Positions 17,511-26,588 of a stretch of DNA of 64,000 bases are shown one piece after another (position 1 is the first letter of the stretch; every line of letters starts with the position of its first letter). The notes beneath the pieces are model-generated. The model had not been told where the DNA came from, searched no databases, and worked only from the letters and a program-made list of their open reading frames with translations. Made by a program: the position numbers and the translations under genes. The DNA is from Anaerolineae bacterium (GTDB lineage: Bacteria; Chloroflexota; Anaerolineae; Promineifilales; Promineifilaceae): the NCBI GenBank assembly GCA_030425205.1, contig JAUIAP010000009.1, positions 124,001 to 188,000 of the forward strand. The letters are read 5' to 3'.

Positions 17511-19067
17511 GTGAATAAGCGCGTGCTGTTACTCGGTTGTTTACTCTATTATTGTGTGGCGACGTTGCCATTTATCGGCCGATATAAAACATGGGATTCG
17601 GCCGAAATGATGATTGCTGCCCCCGCCTACCAATTTGCCACAACGGGTAAATACGCCAGCGAAATGTATCAGGGCTTCTTCAACAGCGAGCAACACAACT
17701 ATGATCACATGCCGCTATACGCCTTGCCGCTGGCGGCCGGCTGGCGACTGTTTGGCGCAAATTCACTCCTCCTTCCACGTCTGCTTTCATTCAGTTATGG
17801 TCTGATCGGCCTTGCGCTCCTTTATCGCTTGGGCAGTCAACTCTATGATGCGTCGATTGGGCTAATTGCGGCGGCGGTGTTGGCGGGTCTTAAGTTGGGC
17901 GCAGTTTCAGGCACAAGCGGGATTCCACAGGTGGATATCGGCCGAATTACACGCTTTGACATTCTCATTCCCGTTTGGACATTGAGCGCGTGCCTCGTCT
18001 TTTTGCACGCCCGCAAAACAGAACGCTGGCACACCTACGTCGCGGTCGGCGTGTTGGGTGGTTTGGCCACGTTGACCCATGTGTATGGCGCGTTCGTTCT
18101 CGTCATTGCGGGTCTGCTACTCCTTTGGGACAAAAAGCCGTTGCCCATTCTCTACATCTCGTTCGGCTGGCTACTCGCGTTGACCCCCTATTTTCTCTAC
18201 ATCGCGCAAGATATCCGTGCCTATCAGGGACAGATGTTGCGCCATGCTGAACGGCTCGGTTTTCTCAATCTTGCCTTCTATCAGCGTAACATTACGGAGG
18301 AGCAATACCGTTTTCTCGCATGGTTTGGCGGCAGCTATGAATCGCCCATTCTGTGGCCGCGCATCGGTATTTGGGTCTTTTTCGTTGGAATCTTGCTCGC
18401 AAATATCGTCTTGCTGCACCGTATGTGCACCAGCCCGACGTTTGCCGATCGCTTTACGTGGCTCGCCCTGCCCGCCGTTTGGCTGCCGCTGATCCTGCTC
18501 ATCACGCTCAAACGCTACTACTATGTCACGCTGTTGATGCCATTTTTTGCGCTGCAAATAGCGGTCGCGGCCGTTTGGCTCTGGCGTGAGCAGCAACGGT
18601 TGCGCTGGCTGTGGTCGCTGATTGCCGCGCTACTTGTCTTTGAAAGTGTGTTGGGGGTGGCGCAAAATGTGCGTGCGGCGGCGCAAGCGACCCCGTATGA
18701 GACGGTCGCGGCCGAAATTCGCGCTGCGCTGCCCACCGCCTCGCGGGTGATGGCGATGCCGATCTTCTGGTATGCACTGCGCGACCGCGACTTTTTGTCG
18801 TTAGATTTAGCGTTTGTGAAATCGGCCGAACGCTTTCACTATACGCCCCAACCAACCGCCTATGACGTGATCGGCGACTATGCGCCCGACTATTTGCTGA
18901 TCGCGCAGGGGATGCTCAATCAAGACCCCACGACATTTCCGCGTGCTGAACTTGCCCAACAGTGGGCAGACATAAAACGTTATCTGGCAACACGTTGTGC
19001 CGCTCCTGTGGTGGTCAGTGAATCGGCCGATTATGGCATCCTCCTGCTTGCCCACTGCAATCTGTGA
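17511..19067 (+). CDS. Polytopic membrane glycosyltransferase, GT39/ArnT-like
   Basis: 518 aa integral membrane protein with about ten hydrophobic segments. The periplasmic-loop motif after TM1 (TWDSAEMMIAAPAYQFATTG) resembles the acidic catalytic loop of the PMT/ArnT-type transferases (PF13231), which move sugars from polyprenyl-phosphate carriers to protein or lipid. A long C-terminal soluble part follows. GTG 17511 was chosen: GAAAGGA precedes it, and the frame further upstream runs into the cassette's terminal repeat. Three TCGGCCGA palindromes lie in its first 430 bp. Confidence 0.8.
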   Translation: MNKRVLLLGCLLYYCVATLPFIGRYKTWDSAEMMIAAPAYQFATTGKYASEMYQGFFNSEQHNYDHMPLYALPLAAGWRLFGANSLLLPRLLSFSYGLIGLALLYRLGSQLYDASIGLIAAAVLAGLKLGAVSGTSGIPQVDIGRITRFDILIPVWTLSACLVFLHARKTERWHTYVAVGVLGGLATLTHVYGAFVLVIAGLLLLWDKKPLPILYISFGWLLALTPYFLYIAQDIRAYQGQMLRHAERLGFLNLAFYQRNITEEQYRFLAWFGGSYESPILWPRIGIWVFFVGILLANIVLLHRMCTSPTFADRFTWLALPAVWLPLILLITLKRYYYVTLLMPFFALQIAVAAVWLWREQQRLRWLWSLIAALLVFESVLGVAQNVRAAAQATPYETVAAEIRAALPTASRVMAMPIFWYALRDRDFLSLDLAFVKSAERFHYTPQPTAYDVIGDYAPDYLLIAQGMLNQDPTTFPRAELAQQWADIKRYLATRCAAPVVVSESADYGILLLAHCNL

Positions 19068-19124
19068 TAAAGTAATGACATTACCATCTGGCGTATCTGA
19101 CGATACCCGTTAACAAGAATCATC

Positions 19125-21491
19125 ATGGCAGCCACACAATTTTTTGGAGAACGCATTAAACGCAATGAAGACCCGCGCTTGTTGACAGGACAAGCCCTTT
19201 TTGTCGATGATGTCGATTTGCCTCGCATGGGACATTTGGCATTTGTCCGCAGCCCCTATGCCAACGCGGAGATAGTCGAGATCGACGTGAGTGATGCGTC
19301 TGCGCTGGCGGGCGTGATCGGGATTTATACGGCGGAGGATTTGGGCGACTATTGGCAACATGGCCCATTGCTCGTTCCACCGCCTCCCGTTGAAGGCATG
19401 GTGTTTAACGGGCGGACACAAGTTCCATTGGCGAAGGGTCACGTGCGCTATGTGGGCGAGCCAGTGGCGGTCGTCGTGGCAGAAAGTCGCTATGTGGCGG
19501 AGGATGCAGCCGAACAGATTTATGTCGATTACAAATCCTATCCCGCCGTCACCGATCTTGAACAGGCGATCCATCCTGACAATCCGCAGGTGCACACAGA
19601 TGTTGCGCTGGTTGAGAGTGAATTCGGCCGATTAAACAACGTCAACGCCCACGTCGTCCAAATCAAAGGAGCCAGCGCCGATTTTGACACCATTGCCGCA
19701 AACGCCGCAACCGTCATCAAACGCCGCTTCTACTACGATCATGGCGCATCAAGCCCAATGGAGTGTCGCGGCGTCGTGGCCGAGTGGGATCGTCGTGCGC
19801 AGCGCATGACGATTTGGGACACCACACAAGCCCCCGTCTTTGTTCGCAACGGCTTGGCGGCCGTGCTGGGACTTTCAGAAAATCAAGTCCGCGTTATTGC
19901 GCCGTTTATTGGGGGTGGGTTTGGACCCAAGATCATGATGTTCTATCCAGCAGAGATGTTGGTGCCGTGGTTGGCGTTGAAGCTGGATCGGCCGATAAAA
20001 TGGATCGAAGACCGCGCTGAGCATTTCGTTGCCACCACCCAAGAACGCGACCAAATCCATTGGGCAGAAATGGCCGTTGACGCCGACGGAAAAATCCTCG
20101 CCGTGCGTGACCGCTTCCTGCATGATGCGGGAGCTTACGCCCCCTATGGCCTCACCGTCCCGCTCAATAGCCAATGCACGCTGCTCGGCAGCTATGACAT
20201 CCCCCACTATCACAGCACCTTCACAAGCATTTTCACCAACAAGCCAATCGTCACCCCCTATCGTGGTGCGGGTCGCCAGCATGGCGTGTTTGTGATGGAG
20301 CGTCTGCTTGACATTGCCGCCAAAGAGATGGGAATCGACAAGACCGAAATCCGCCGCCGCAACTTTATCCAGCCAGCCCAATTCCCCTACAACAACGAAA
20401 TTATCTACCAAGATTTTGCCCCATTGACTTACGACAGTGGGAACTACGAACCCGCACTCGACAAGGCGATGGAGCTGATCGGGTACAAAGATTTCTACGA
20501 CCCCGACCACGCTCCACGCACCACGCCTGATGGTAAATTACTTGGCTTGGGACTCGTCTGCTATGTCGAGGGAACAGGCATTGGCCCATACGAAGGGGCG
20601 CGTGTGCAGGTGCAAAGCAACGGGCGCGTCTCCGTTGCAACCGGCATTGGCACACAGGGACAAGGCCATTTCACCGTATTCGCGCAAATAGTTGCCGATC
20701 AAGTTGGCGTGAATGTCACCGATGTTGACGTGGTGACGGGAGACACCGATCAATTCCATTGGGGGGCAGGGACGTTTGCCAGTCGCGGCGCGGTGGTCGC
20801 GGGCAATGCGATTAACGAGGCAGCGAAGGACGTGCGCGAGAAGATCTTGCGCCTTGCCAGTGAGCAGTTAGAGGTTGCGCCGGAAGATTTAGTGCTGGCC
20901 GATGGGCAGGTAACGGTTAGTGGCGTACCGGAGCGCGCGCTGGACTTGGGACAATTAGCGCAGATGGCGAACCCGATGCGCGGTGCAGTCAAGCCGGGCA
21001 GCGAACCTGGTCTGGAGTCGAGCAACTACTTTGGCCCCCAATTTGGCGCGACGGCAAGCGGCGTTCACGCCATGATCGTCGCGGTCGATCCTGAAACGTG
21101 CGATGTTACCATCAAGCGTTACGTCATCGTGCATGATTGCGGAACGGTCATCAACCCGCTCATTCTCGACGGGCAGATTCACGGGGGCGTGGCGCAGGGA
21201 ATTGGCAATGCGTTCTATGAAAAGCTGGCGTTTGACGAAAATGGGCAACTCCTGAGCGGATCGTTGATGGATTACCTGTTGCCAACCTCTCTTGAAGTGC
21301 CAACGATGGAAATCGACCACATCACGACGGAATCGCCATTAAATCCACTGGGAATTAAAGGGGCGGGGGAAGCGGGCGCAATCCCGACAGGGCCACTGTT
21401 TGCACAGGCGGTTGAGGATGCGCTGGGGGTTGAAATTCTCGAAATCCCATTGAGTCCGAGCAAAATTTGGGAGCATCTGCATTTGGCATAA
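19125..21491 (+). CDS. CoxL-type molybdopterin subunit of a molybdenum hydroxylase (form II-like)
   Basis: 788 aa catalytic subunit binding the molybdopterin cofactor. Seen: N-terminal ERIKRNEDPRLLTG, the GGGFGPK motif (near residue 265), the active-site loop PYRGAGR (near 378) and the catalytic Glu in GIKGAGEAG (near 750). True CO dehydrogenase has AYxCSFR in the loop, so this is not a CO oxidiser but an aldehyde or N-heterocycle hydroxylase. The matching FAD and FeS subunits are probably those at 9586-10940, separated by 8 kb of other genes. It ends the plus-strand cluster. Confidence 0.93.
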   Translation: MAATQFFGERIKRNEDPRLLTGQALFVDDVDLPRMGHLAFVRSPYANAEIVEIDVSDASALAGVIGIYTAEDLGDYWQHGPLLVPPPPVEGMVFNGRTQVPLAKGHVRYVGEPVAVVVAESRYVAEDAAEQIYVDYKSYPAVTDLEQAIHPDNPQVHTDVALVESEFGRLNNVNAHVVQIKGASADFDTIAANAATVIKRRFYYDHGASSPMECRGVVAEWDRRAQRMTIWDTTQAPVFVRNGLAAVLGLSENQVRVIAPFIGGGFGPKIMMFYPAEMLVPWLALKLDRPIKWIEDRAEHFVATTQERDQIHWAEMAVDADGKILAVRDRFLHDAGAYAPYGLTVPLNSQCTLLGSYDIPHYHSTFTSIFTNKPIVTPYRGAGRQHGVFVMERLLDIAAKEMGIDKTEIRRRNFIQPAQFPYNNEIIYQDFAPLTYDSGNYEPALDKAMELIGYKDFYDPDHAPRTTPDGKLLGLGLVCYVEGTGIGPYEGARVQVQSNGRVSVATGIGTQGQGHFTVFAQIVADQVGVNVTDVDVVTGDTDQFHWGAGTFASRGAVVAGNAINEAAKDVREKILRLASEQLEVAPEDLVLADGQVTVSGVPERALDLGQLAQMANPMRGAVKPGSEPGLESSNYFGPQFGATASGVHAMIVAVDPETCDVTIKRYVIVHDCGTVINPLILDGQIHGGVAQGIGNAFYEKLAFDENGQLLSGSLMDYLLPTSLEVPTMEIDHITTESPLNPLGIKGAGEAGAIPTGPLFAQAVEDALGVEILEIPLSPSKIWEHLHLA

Positions 21492-21562
21492 GCCCGCCAA
21501 AAATTGGAAAGGGGTTCGTGTCGCGAAGTTTTCGCCACTTCTGGAAATAGTAAGGTGTGCGT

Positions 21563-21588
21563 GTTTCGGGGTTTCCAAATCCCGAAAC
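21563..21588. terminator. Hairpin in convergent gap after CoxL
   Basis: GTTTCGGG, 10-nt loop, CCCGAAAC (8-bp stem), 70 bp past the CoxL stop. Part of a 200-bp gap between convergent genes that holds several hairpins and no gene. Confidence 0.4.
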
Positions 21589-21639
21589 ATCCATCTGACA
21601 GCAAAACCGTCTGGTAAAGAACTAAAGACACTAACGAAA

Positions 21640-21675
21640 GGGTAGTTTGTGGTTGAATGTTCCCACAAACTACCC
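21640..21675. terminator. Strong 13-bp hairpin between convergent genes
   Basis: GGGTAGTTTGTGG (21640-21652), 10-nt loop, CCACAAACTACCC (21663-21675). It lies 17 bp beyond the stop of the minus-strand ABC gene, so it can serve both strands as a terminator. U-tracts are poor on both sides. Confidence 0.55.
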
Positions 21676-21692
21676 ATTACATGATTCAGGGT

Positions 21693-23534
21693 TTAACTGA
21701 CCAGTTCTTCAACATGATCAAACTGACTGTTATATAGGTCGGCGTAGAACGCGCCACGCGCCAGTAGTTCGTCGTGGGTGCCTTGCTCGATGATGTCACC
21801 GTCTTTCATGACGAGAATCAGATCGGCGTTGCGGATGGTCGAGAGGCGATGGGCGATGATGAAGCTGGTTCGGCCGACCATCAGCTTATCCATCGCCTTC
21901 TGGATCAACACCTCTGTGCGCGTATCGACCGAGCTGGTCGCCTCATCCAGAATCAAAATTCGCGGGTCAGCGAGGACAGCACGGGCAATCGTCAACAACT
22001 GCATTTGACCTTGCGAAATGTTGTTGATCTCCTCGTTGATCACCATGTTGTACCCATCGGGCAGCGTGTGCACAAAGTGGTCAACGTGCGCCGCTTTTGC
22101 AGCTTCGATCACTTCAGCATCGGTCGCTTCGGGTCGGCCGTAGCGAATGTTTTCCATGATCGTATCGTTGTAGAGCCATGTATCTTGTAACACCATGCTA
22201 AACCATTGGCGCAAATCCTGCCGACGGAAGGCGCGAATGTCGTGTCCGTCAACCAAAATCGCCCCGCTGTCGATGTCATAAAAGCGCATCAGCAGCTTCA
22301 CGATGGTCGTTTTGCCCGCGCCAGTCGGGCCGACAATCGCCACTTTTTGGCCCGGTTCAACCTTCGCGGACATGTTGTGGATGATCGGCTTATCTTCTTC
22401 GTAGCCAAAGGTGACGTTGTGGAATTCGACATGCCCTTCCAGTGCATCCAGCTCGACTGGGTCAGGTGATTCGAGAATCTCTTCCTCTTCTTCAAGGAAT
22501 TCAAAGACCCGCTCGGCCGCTGCCGCCGTCTGTTGCAAGACGTTTGAGATGTTCGCCAACTGCATGAGCGGCTGATTGAATGAGCGCACATATTGGATGA
22601 ACGCTTGGATGTCGCCGACGGTGATGGCGTTGCGGATGGTCAGATAACCACCCACAATGACGACCATCACATAGCCGAGATTGCCGATAAAGGTCATGAT
22701 CGGCATCATCATGCCTGAGAGAAATTGAGACTTCCACGCGACACCATACAGCGTCGTGTTATAGCCTTCAAACTCTGCGATGCTGCGCTCCTCACCATTA
22801 AACGCCTTCATCACGCGATGGCCGCCATACATCTCTTCGACATGGCCGTTGACATGCCCCAGAAATTCTTGCTGATCTTTGAAGTAGACTTGTGACCGCT
22901 TGATGATGATGCTGACGATCACCAACGTCAGTGGAATCACCAGCATGGCGACGAGCGTCATCACCCAGCTAATCGACAACATCATGATCAGCACACCGAT
23001 GACGGTGATAAAGGAGGTAACGAGCTGGGTCAGACTTTGGCTGAGCGTCTGGTTGACGGTGTCCACGTCGTTGGTGATGCGCGAAAGCACTTCGCCCTGT
23101 GACGTTTTGTCAAAGTAGCTCAGCGGGAGTTTGTTGATCTTTTCGGAAAGCTCCTTGCGAAAGCGATAGCCGATGTCGGTTGCAACTCCCGCCATAATCC
23201 ACGCCATTAGGTAGGAAAAGACGGATGCGATGATGTAGAGGATGAGCATGATGAGGAGAATTCTGCCGATATAGTCAAAATCGATCTCACCCGTTCCCGC
23301 GATCTGCGCCATCACTCCTTCAAACAGCTTTGTCGTTGCATTGCCCAACACTTTTGGCCCGACAATGTTAAACACGGTCGAAAGCGCGGCAAAAATGAAC
23401 ACGACGATAATTCGGACTCTGTATGCGCTGAGATAACTGATCAGCTTGAGCATGGTTGCTCTAAAATTGCGGGCCTTATCGTCGCCCGCCACGCCCCCTA
23501 CGGGGCCACTTCCCGGTCCACCACGTCCCATCAT
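21693..23534 (-). CDS. ABC exporter subunit (catalytic Glu, degenerate signature)
   Basis: 613 aa half-transporter: glycine-rich cytoplasmic N-terminus (MMGRGGPGSGPVGG), six-helix membrane domain, then the NBD with Walker A GPTGAGKTT, signature NISQGQMQ (for LSGGQ) and Walker B LILDEATSSVD with the catalytic Glu. It pairs with the 747 aa subunit upstream. Start ATG 23532-23534 overlaps that gene's TGA as ATGA and has AGAGGAG 9 nt upstream; the longer frame to 23591 runs inside the upstream gene. Same design as 7605-9431. Substrate unknown. Confidence 0.93.
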   Translation of the reverse strand: MMGRGGPGSGPVGGVAGDDKARNFRATMLKLISYLSAYRVRIIVVFIFAALSTVFNIVGPKVLGNATTKLFEGVMAQIAGTGEIDFDYIGRILLIMLILYIIASVFSYLMAWIMAGVATDIGYRFRKELSEKINKLPLSYFDKTSQGEVLSRITNDVDTVNQTLSQSLTQLVTSFITVIGVLIMMLSISWVMTLVAMLVIPLTLVIVSIIIKRSQVYFKDQQEFLGHVNGHVEEMYGGHRVMKAFNGEERSIAEFEGYNTTLYGVAWKSQFLSGMMMPIMTFIGNLGYVMVVIVGGYLTIRNAITVGDIQAFIQYVRSFNQPLMQLANISNVLQQTAAAAERVFEFLEEEEEILESPDPVELDALEGHVEFHNVTFGYEEDKPIIHNMSAKVEPGQKVAIVGPTGAGKTTIVKLLMRFYDIDSGAILVDGHDIRAFRRQDLRQWFSMVLQDTWLYNDTIMENIRYGRPEATDAEVIEAAKAAHVDHFVHTLPDGYNMVINEEINNISQGQMQLLTIARAVLADPRILILDEATSSVDTRTEVLIQKAMDKLMVGRTSFIIAHRLSTIRNADLILVMKDGDIIEQGTHDELLARGAFYADLYNSQFDHVEELVS

Positions 23535-25774
23535 GATGACAACTCCTCTTTGCTCAATTGCGACAGCGCGATCTCTTGATACGTTTCGCAACTTTCCATT
23601 AACTCGTCGTGTCGGCCCTTACCGACAATTTTGCCTTTGTCTAGCACGATAATCTGTTCGGCGTTTTTCACCGTCGAGACGCGCTGTGTCACCACCAAGA
23701 GCGTGCTGTCACTCGTTTTTTCGTTTAAGGCGCGGCGCAATGCGGCATCCGTTTTGAAGTCCAGCGCAGAAAAGGTGTCGTCAAAAATGTAGATCGGGGC
23801 TTCTTTGACCAGCGCACGCGCAATCGAAAGCCGTTGCCGCTGTCCACCCGAAACGTTCGTCCCGCCTTGTGCAATCTCTGTTTGCAACCCTTCTGGTTTG
23901 CTGTCAATAAATTCGGATGCTTGGGCGATAGAAACGGCCGATTGCAGGACATCGTCAGCGGCAAATTTGTCGGCATAGCGCAAGTTGCTCTCAATTGTGC
24001 CAGAGAACAGCACCCCTTGTTGTGGCACATAGCCGATTTTGTCGCGCAAATCGTGCTGTGTCACGTCGCGTATATCGACATCATCGAGCAAAATTGCGCC
24101 ATCGCTGACATCATAAAAACGCGGAATCAGGTTGACGACAGACGACTTGCCCGACCCAGTTGAGCCGATAAAGGCGGTCGTTTCGCCGGGCTTGGCAACA
24201 AAGTTGAGATTGTGCAGCACGTCCGCATCTGCGCCCGGATAGCGGAATGAGACGTTGCGAAATTCGACTGTGCCCGTGAACTGTCCATTGAGCTGTTTAG
24301 GCGCGACGGGGTCGAGAATGATCGGCTCCGTCTCCAACACGTCCGCAATTCGATTGGCTGAAACGGTCGCACGTGGCAACAGGATAAAGAGCATCGACAG
24401 CATCAGGAAGGCAAACACAATCTGCATCGCATATTGCAAGAATGCCATCACGTCGCCAACCTGCATGTTGGCTTGTGCCACCTGATTTGCGCCAACCCAT
24501 AAGATAATGACGGACATGACGTTCAAAATCAGCATCATGATCGGCATCATGATCGCGGTGATGCGGGCGATGAAGAGCGTGTTGTCGGTCAAATCTTCGT
24601 TGGCGTTGTTAAAGCGGTTTTCTTCAAACGCTTGCATGTTAAATGCTCGAATGACCAACATTCCCGACAAATTTTCGCGTGAGACGAGGTTGAGACGGTC
24701 GATGAGCTTCTGAACGATGCGGAATTTGGGGACGGCAATTGAAATCACAACCGAAATCGTGCCGACAAGAACCAGCACGGCGAGCGCGATTGTCCACCAC
24801 ATGGAGGAGCCTTTGTCGATGGCGCGAATGATGCCGCCGATACCCATGATCGGGGCATAGAAGGCGAGCCGCACAAGAAAGGTTGTCACCGTTTGCAACT
24901 GTGTCACATCATTGGTCGAGCGCGTGATCAGCGAGGCGGTGGGGAACTTGTCGAATTCGGCACTTGAAAAGCTCTCGACTTTCTGGAAGACGGCACTGCG
25001 TAAATCGCGTCCAAGTCCTGCCGCGATTCTGGCGGATAGATAGCCAACGGTGATGCTGGCGATGGCCGAAAGTAGCGTCACGCCCAGCATCAGTGCGCCG
25101 ATGCGTAGGATGTAGTTGTTTTGTAATCGGCCGATTTCCACCCCCAACGCCTCGTACTCCGTCTTTACCTGTACAATCGCCGTCTGTTCGATCATCGTTT
25201 CGCCCAGCGCGGCAAACTGCTCGCTCATGCCCGCAGCCATCTCTAGCCGTTGCGCCGCTGGCATATTCTCCAACAGCGCAAACAGATCTGTGCCGGGTGG
25301 CAATGCAGACAGATCAAAGTCGCCCCCGCCACCCATTTGTGCCGCCGCCTCTGGATTGGTCATCACCTGCTCGATTGCCGTGACGGCGAGCAGTGCGCGA
25401 GCGATTGGCGGAGTCAGTTGTTCGATGGCCTCTGCATCGAGGTCGTTGAGAACGTAGATCGGTTCAGTTTCTAGCAGCGGGTAGGTATCGATGTATTGGC
25501 TGGATTCGGCCGAATTTGGCCCAACCAATGTGTAGGCGGATCGGACGGCTGCGGCATCCTCATCGCTCAAAAATAGCGTCATGCGCTCAAGCGTTTGCGG
25601 TCGCATCGCCTCTGGAACGGCGTTATCGACACCATTCTGCTGAATGCCCACATTGACAATTCTCGAAAGATAGTCGGGCAGTGCCAAATCAAGATTGGCT
25701 TGTAAGAACAGCAATGCGATTGAAATCACCAGCATCGCTGTAAACGGTTTGAAATAGCTTCTAATCCGGAGCAT
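23531..25774 (-). CDS. ABC exporter subunit with large extracellular insert (degenerate Walker B)
   Basis: 747 aa, about 150-170 residues longer than usual. The extra sequence (about residues 41-220) lies between TM1 and TM2, so it projects outside the cell. The NBD has Walker A GSTGSGKSS, signature VSGGQRQRL and Walker B YIFDDTFSALD, where Asp replaces the catalytic Glu. This is the degenerate partner of the 21693-23534 product. It follows the MarR gene by 36 bp. Similar inserted exporters occur in Firmicutes and Chloroflexota; the insert's job (substrate capture or gating) is not known. Confidence 0.92.
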   Translation of the reverse strand: MLRIRSYFKPFTAMLVISIALLFLQANLDLALPDYLSRIVNVGIQQNGVDNAVPEAMRPQTLERMTLFLSDEDAAAVRSAYTLVGPNSAESSQYIDTYPLLETEPIYVLNDLDAEAIEQLTPPIARALLAVTAIEQVMTNPEAAAQMGGGGDFDLSALPPGTDLFALLENMPAAQRLEMAAGMSEQFAALGETMIEQTAIVQVKTEYEALGVEIGRLQNNYILRIGALMLGVTLLSAIASITVGYLSARIAAGLGRDLRSAVFQKVESFSSAEFDKFPTASLITRSTNDVTQLQTVTTFLVRLAFYAPIMGIGGIIRAIDKGSSMWWTIALAVLVLVGTISVVISIAVPKFRIVQKLIDRLNLVSRENLSGMLVIRAFNMQAFEENRFNNANEDLTDNTLFIARITAIMMPIMMLILNVMSVIILWVGANQVAQANMQVGDVMAFLQYAMQIVFAFLMLSMLFILLPRATVSANRIADVLETEPIILDPVAPKQLNGQFTGTVEFRNVSFRYPGADADVLHNLNFVAKPGETTAFIGSTGSGKSSVVNLIPRFYDVSDGAILLDDVDIRDVTQHDLRDKIGYVPQQGVLFSGTIESNLRYADKFAADDVLQSAVSIAQASEFIDSKPEGLQTEIAQGGTNVSGGQRQRLSIARALVKEAPIYIFDDTFSALDFKTDAALRRALNEKTSDSTLLVVTQRVSTVKNAEQIIVLDKGKIVGKGRHDELMESCETYQEIALSQLSKEELSS

Positions 25775-25810
25775 GGTCGTTGTTGTCTCCTGTTTTATAC
25801 AGAGTGAGGA

Positions 25811-26347
25811 TTAACCTTGTTGACGTACAAGCGTCACGTGGTCCCCCAATTTTTTCAATACGCCAAAAAGGTTTTCCTGTTCTGTCTGCGATAAGGCACT
25901 GAAACATTGGTTGAGTGCGGCCAGATGGTCGCTCGCGTAATGGCTTACAAGATCGCGCCCATCTGTGGTCAGGCTGATGTTAAAACGGCGCCGATCGTTT
26001 GGATCGAGTCGCCGTTCGATCAGCCCGTTTTTTTCGAGGTTGCGAATAAACGAACTCATGGTGTTGCGGTTGACCCCCTGTCGCTCGCTAATTTCTGAGG
26101 GGTTCAACTCATTGCGTCCGTCCATCTTTTCGGCAAAAAAGAGGTGCATCAACACTTGGTATTGGGCGTAGGAAAGCCCAGCCTCCTCAATGCTTTGCTC
26201 GCGCATGTGGGCGAGTGAGCGGGCGACAAACCCGAACTGATCCATCAAGTGCAGGGTTTGTGGATTGATTTCAGGATGGAAGTTCTGCATAAATTGCAGC
26301 CACTTTTGCCGACGTTCATTATCTTGTAGCACACGATTGCGTTTCAT
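25811..26347 (-). CDS. MarR-family transcriptional regulator
   Basis: 178 aa, slightly longer than the family norm because of an N-terminal helix. The DNA-binding part contains NPSEISERQGVNRNTMSSFI and the wing with LDPNDRRRFNISLT. First gene of the operon with the exporter genes 25774-21693, so it probably represses them. ATG 26347 is preferred because AAAGGTG lies just upstream; an ATG four codons earlier (26359) lacks a ribosome site. A promoter with overlapping direct repeats is found upstream at 26400-26443. Confidence 0.92.
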   Translation of the reverse strand: MKRNRVLQDNERRQKWLQFMQNFHPEINPQTLHLMDQFGFVARSLAHMREQSIEEAGLSYAQYQVLMHLFFAEKMDGRNELNPSEISERQGVNRNTMSSFIRNLEKNGLIERRLDPNDRRRFNISLTTDGRDLVSHYASDHLAALNQCFSALSQTEQENLFGVLKKLGDHVTLVRQQG

Positions 26348-26399
26348 ATCACCTTTCATGAAAAATGCACTGCGCCCAAAAAGTTCGACAGTGCATCGT

Positions 26400-26443
26400 A
26401 TTGTTACGGTATAGAATTGTACGGCGTAGAACTATATTGTCAA
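26400..26443 (-). promoter_or_regulatory. Promoter and tandem operator of the second MarR operon
   Basis: On the minus strand: TTGACA (26438-26443), 16-bp spacer, TACAAT (26416-26421). Two direct repeats, ATTGTTACGGTATAGAA (26400-26416) and ATTGTACGGCGTAGAA (26416-26431), read on the plus strand, cover the -10 region and start site. This is a good position for MarR autorepression. Confidence 0.6.
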
Positions 26444-26588
26444 TCAGGTTTTGCGTTTGTCTAATGCACAAGCCTTATCTGGGACTTTGAGCAATCGCCC
26501 TCATTCAACCCAGCGGGGTTGCCAATCGGTCTACGGACGCACATCTGTCTCGTCAGTGAACCAGTGCTGTGAGAAGGTTTAAGTCGCC
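26444..26588. other. Intergenic spacer without recognised features
   Basis: Follows the promoter of the MarR operon and precedes the stop of the Gfo/Idh gene at 26589. I see no gene or clear hairpin here. Confidence 0.5.

Noticed and set aside
19125..21491. Aerobic CO dehydrogenase
   Set aside because: The active-site loop is PYRGAGR, not the AYxCSFR of true CO-oxidising CoxL, so only the wider molybdenum hydroxylase family is supported. The same applies to AYRAPS at 45305-47590.
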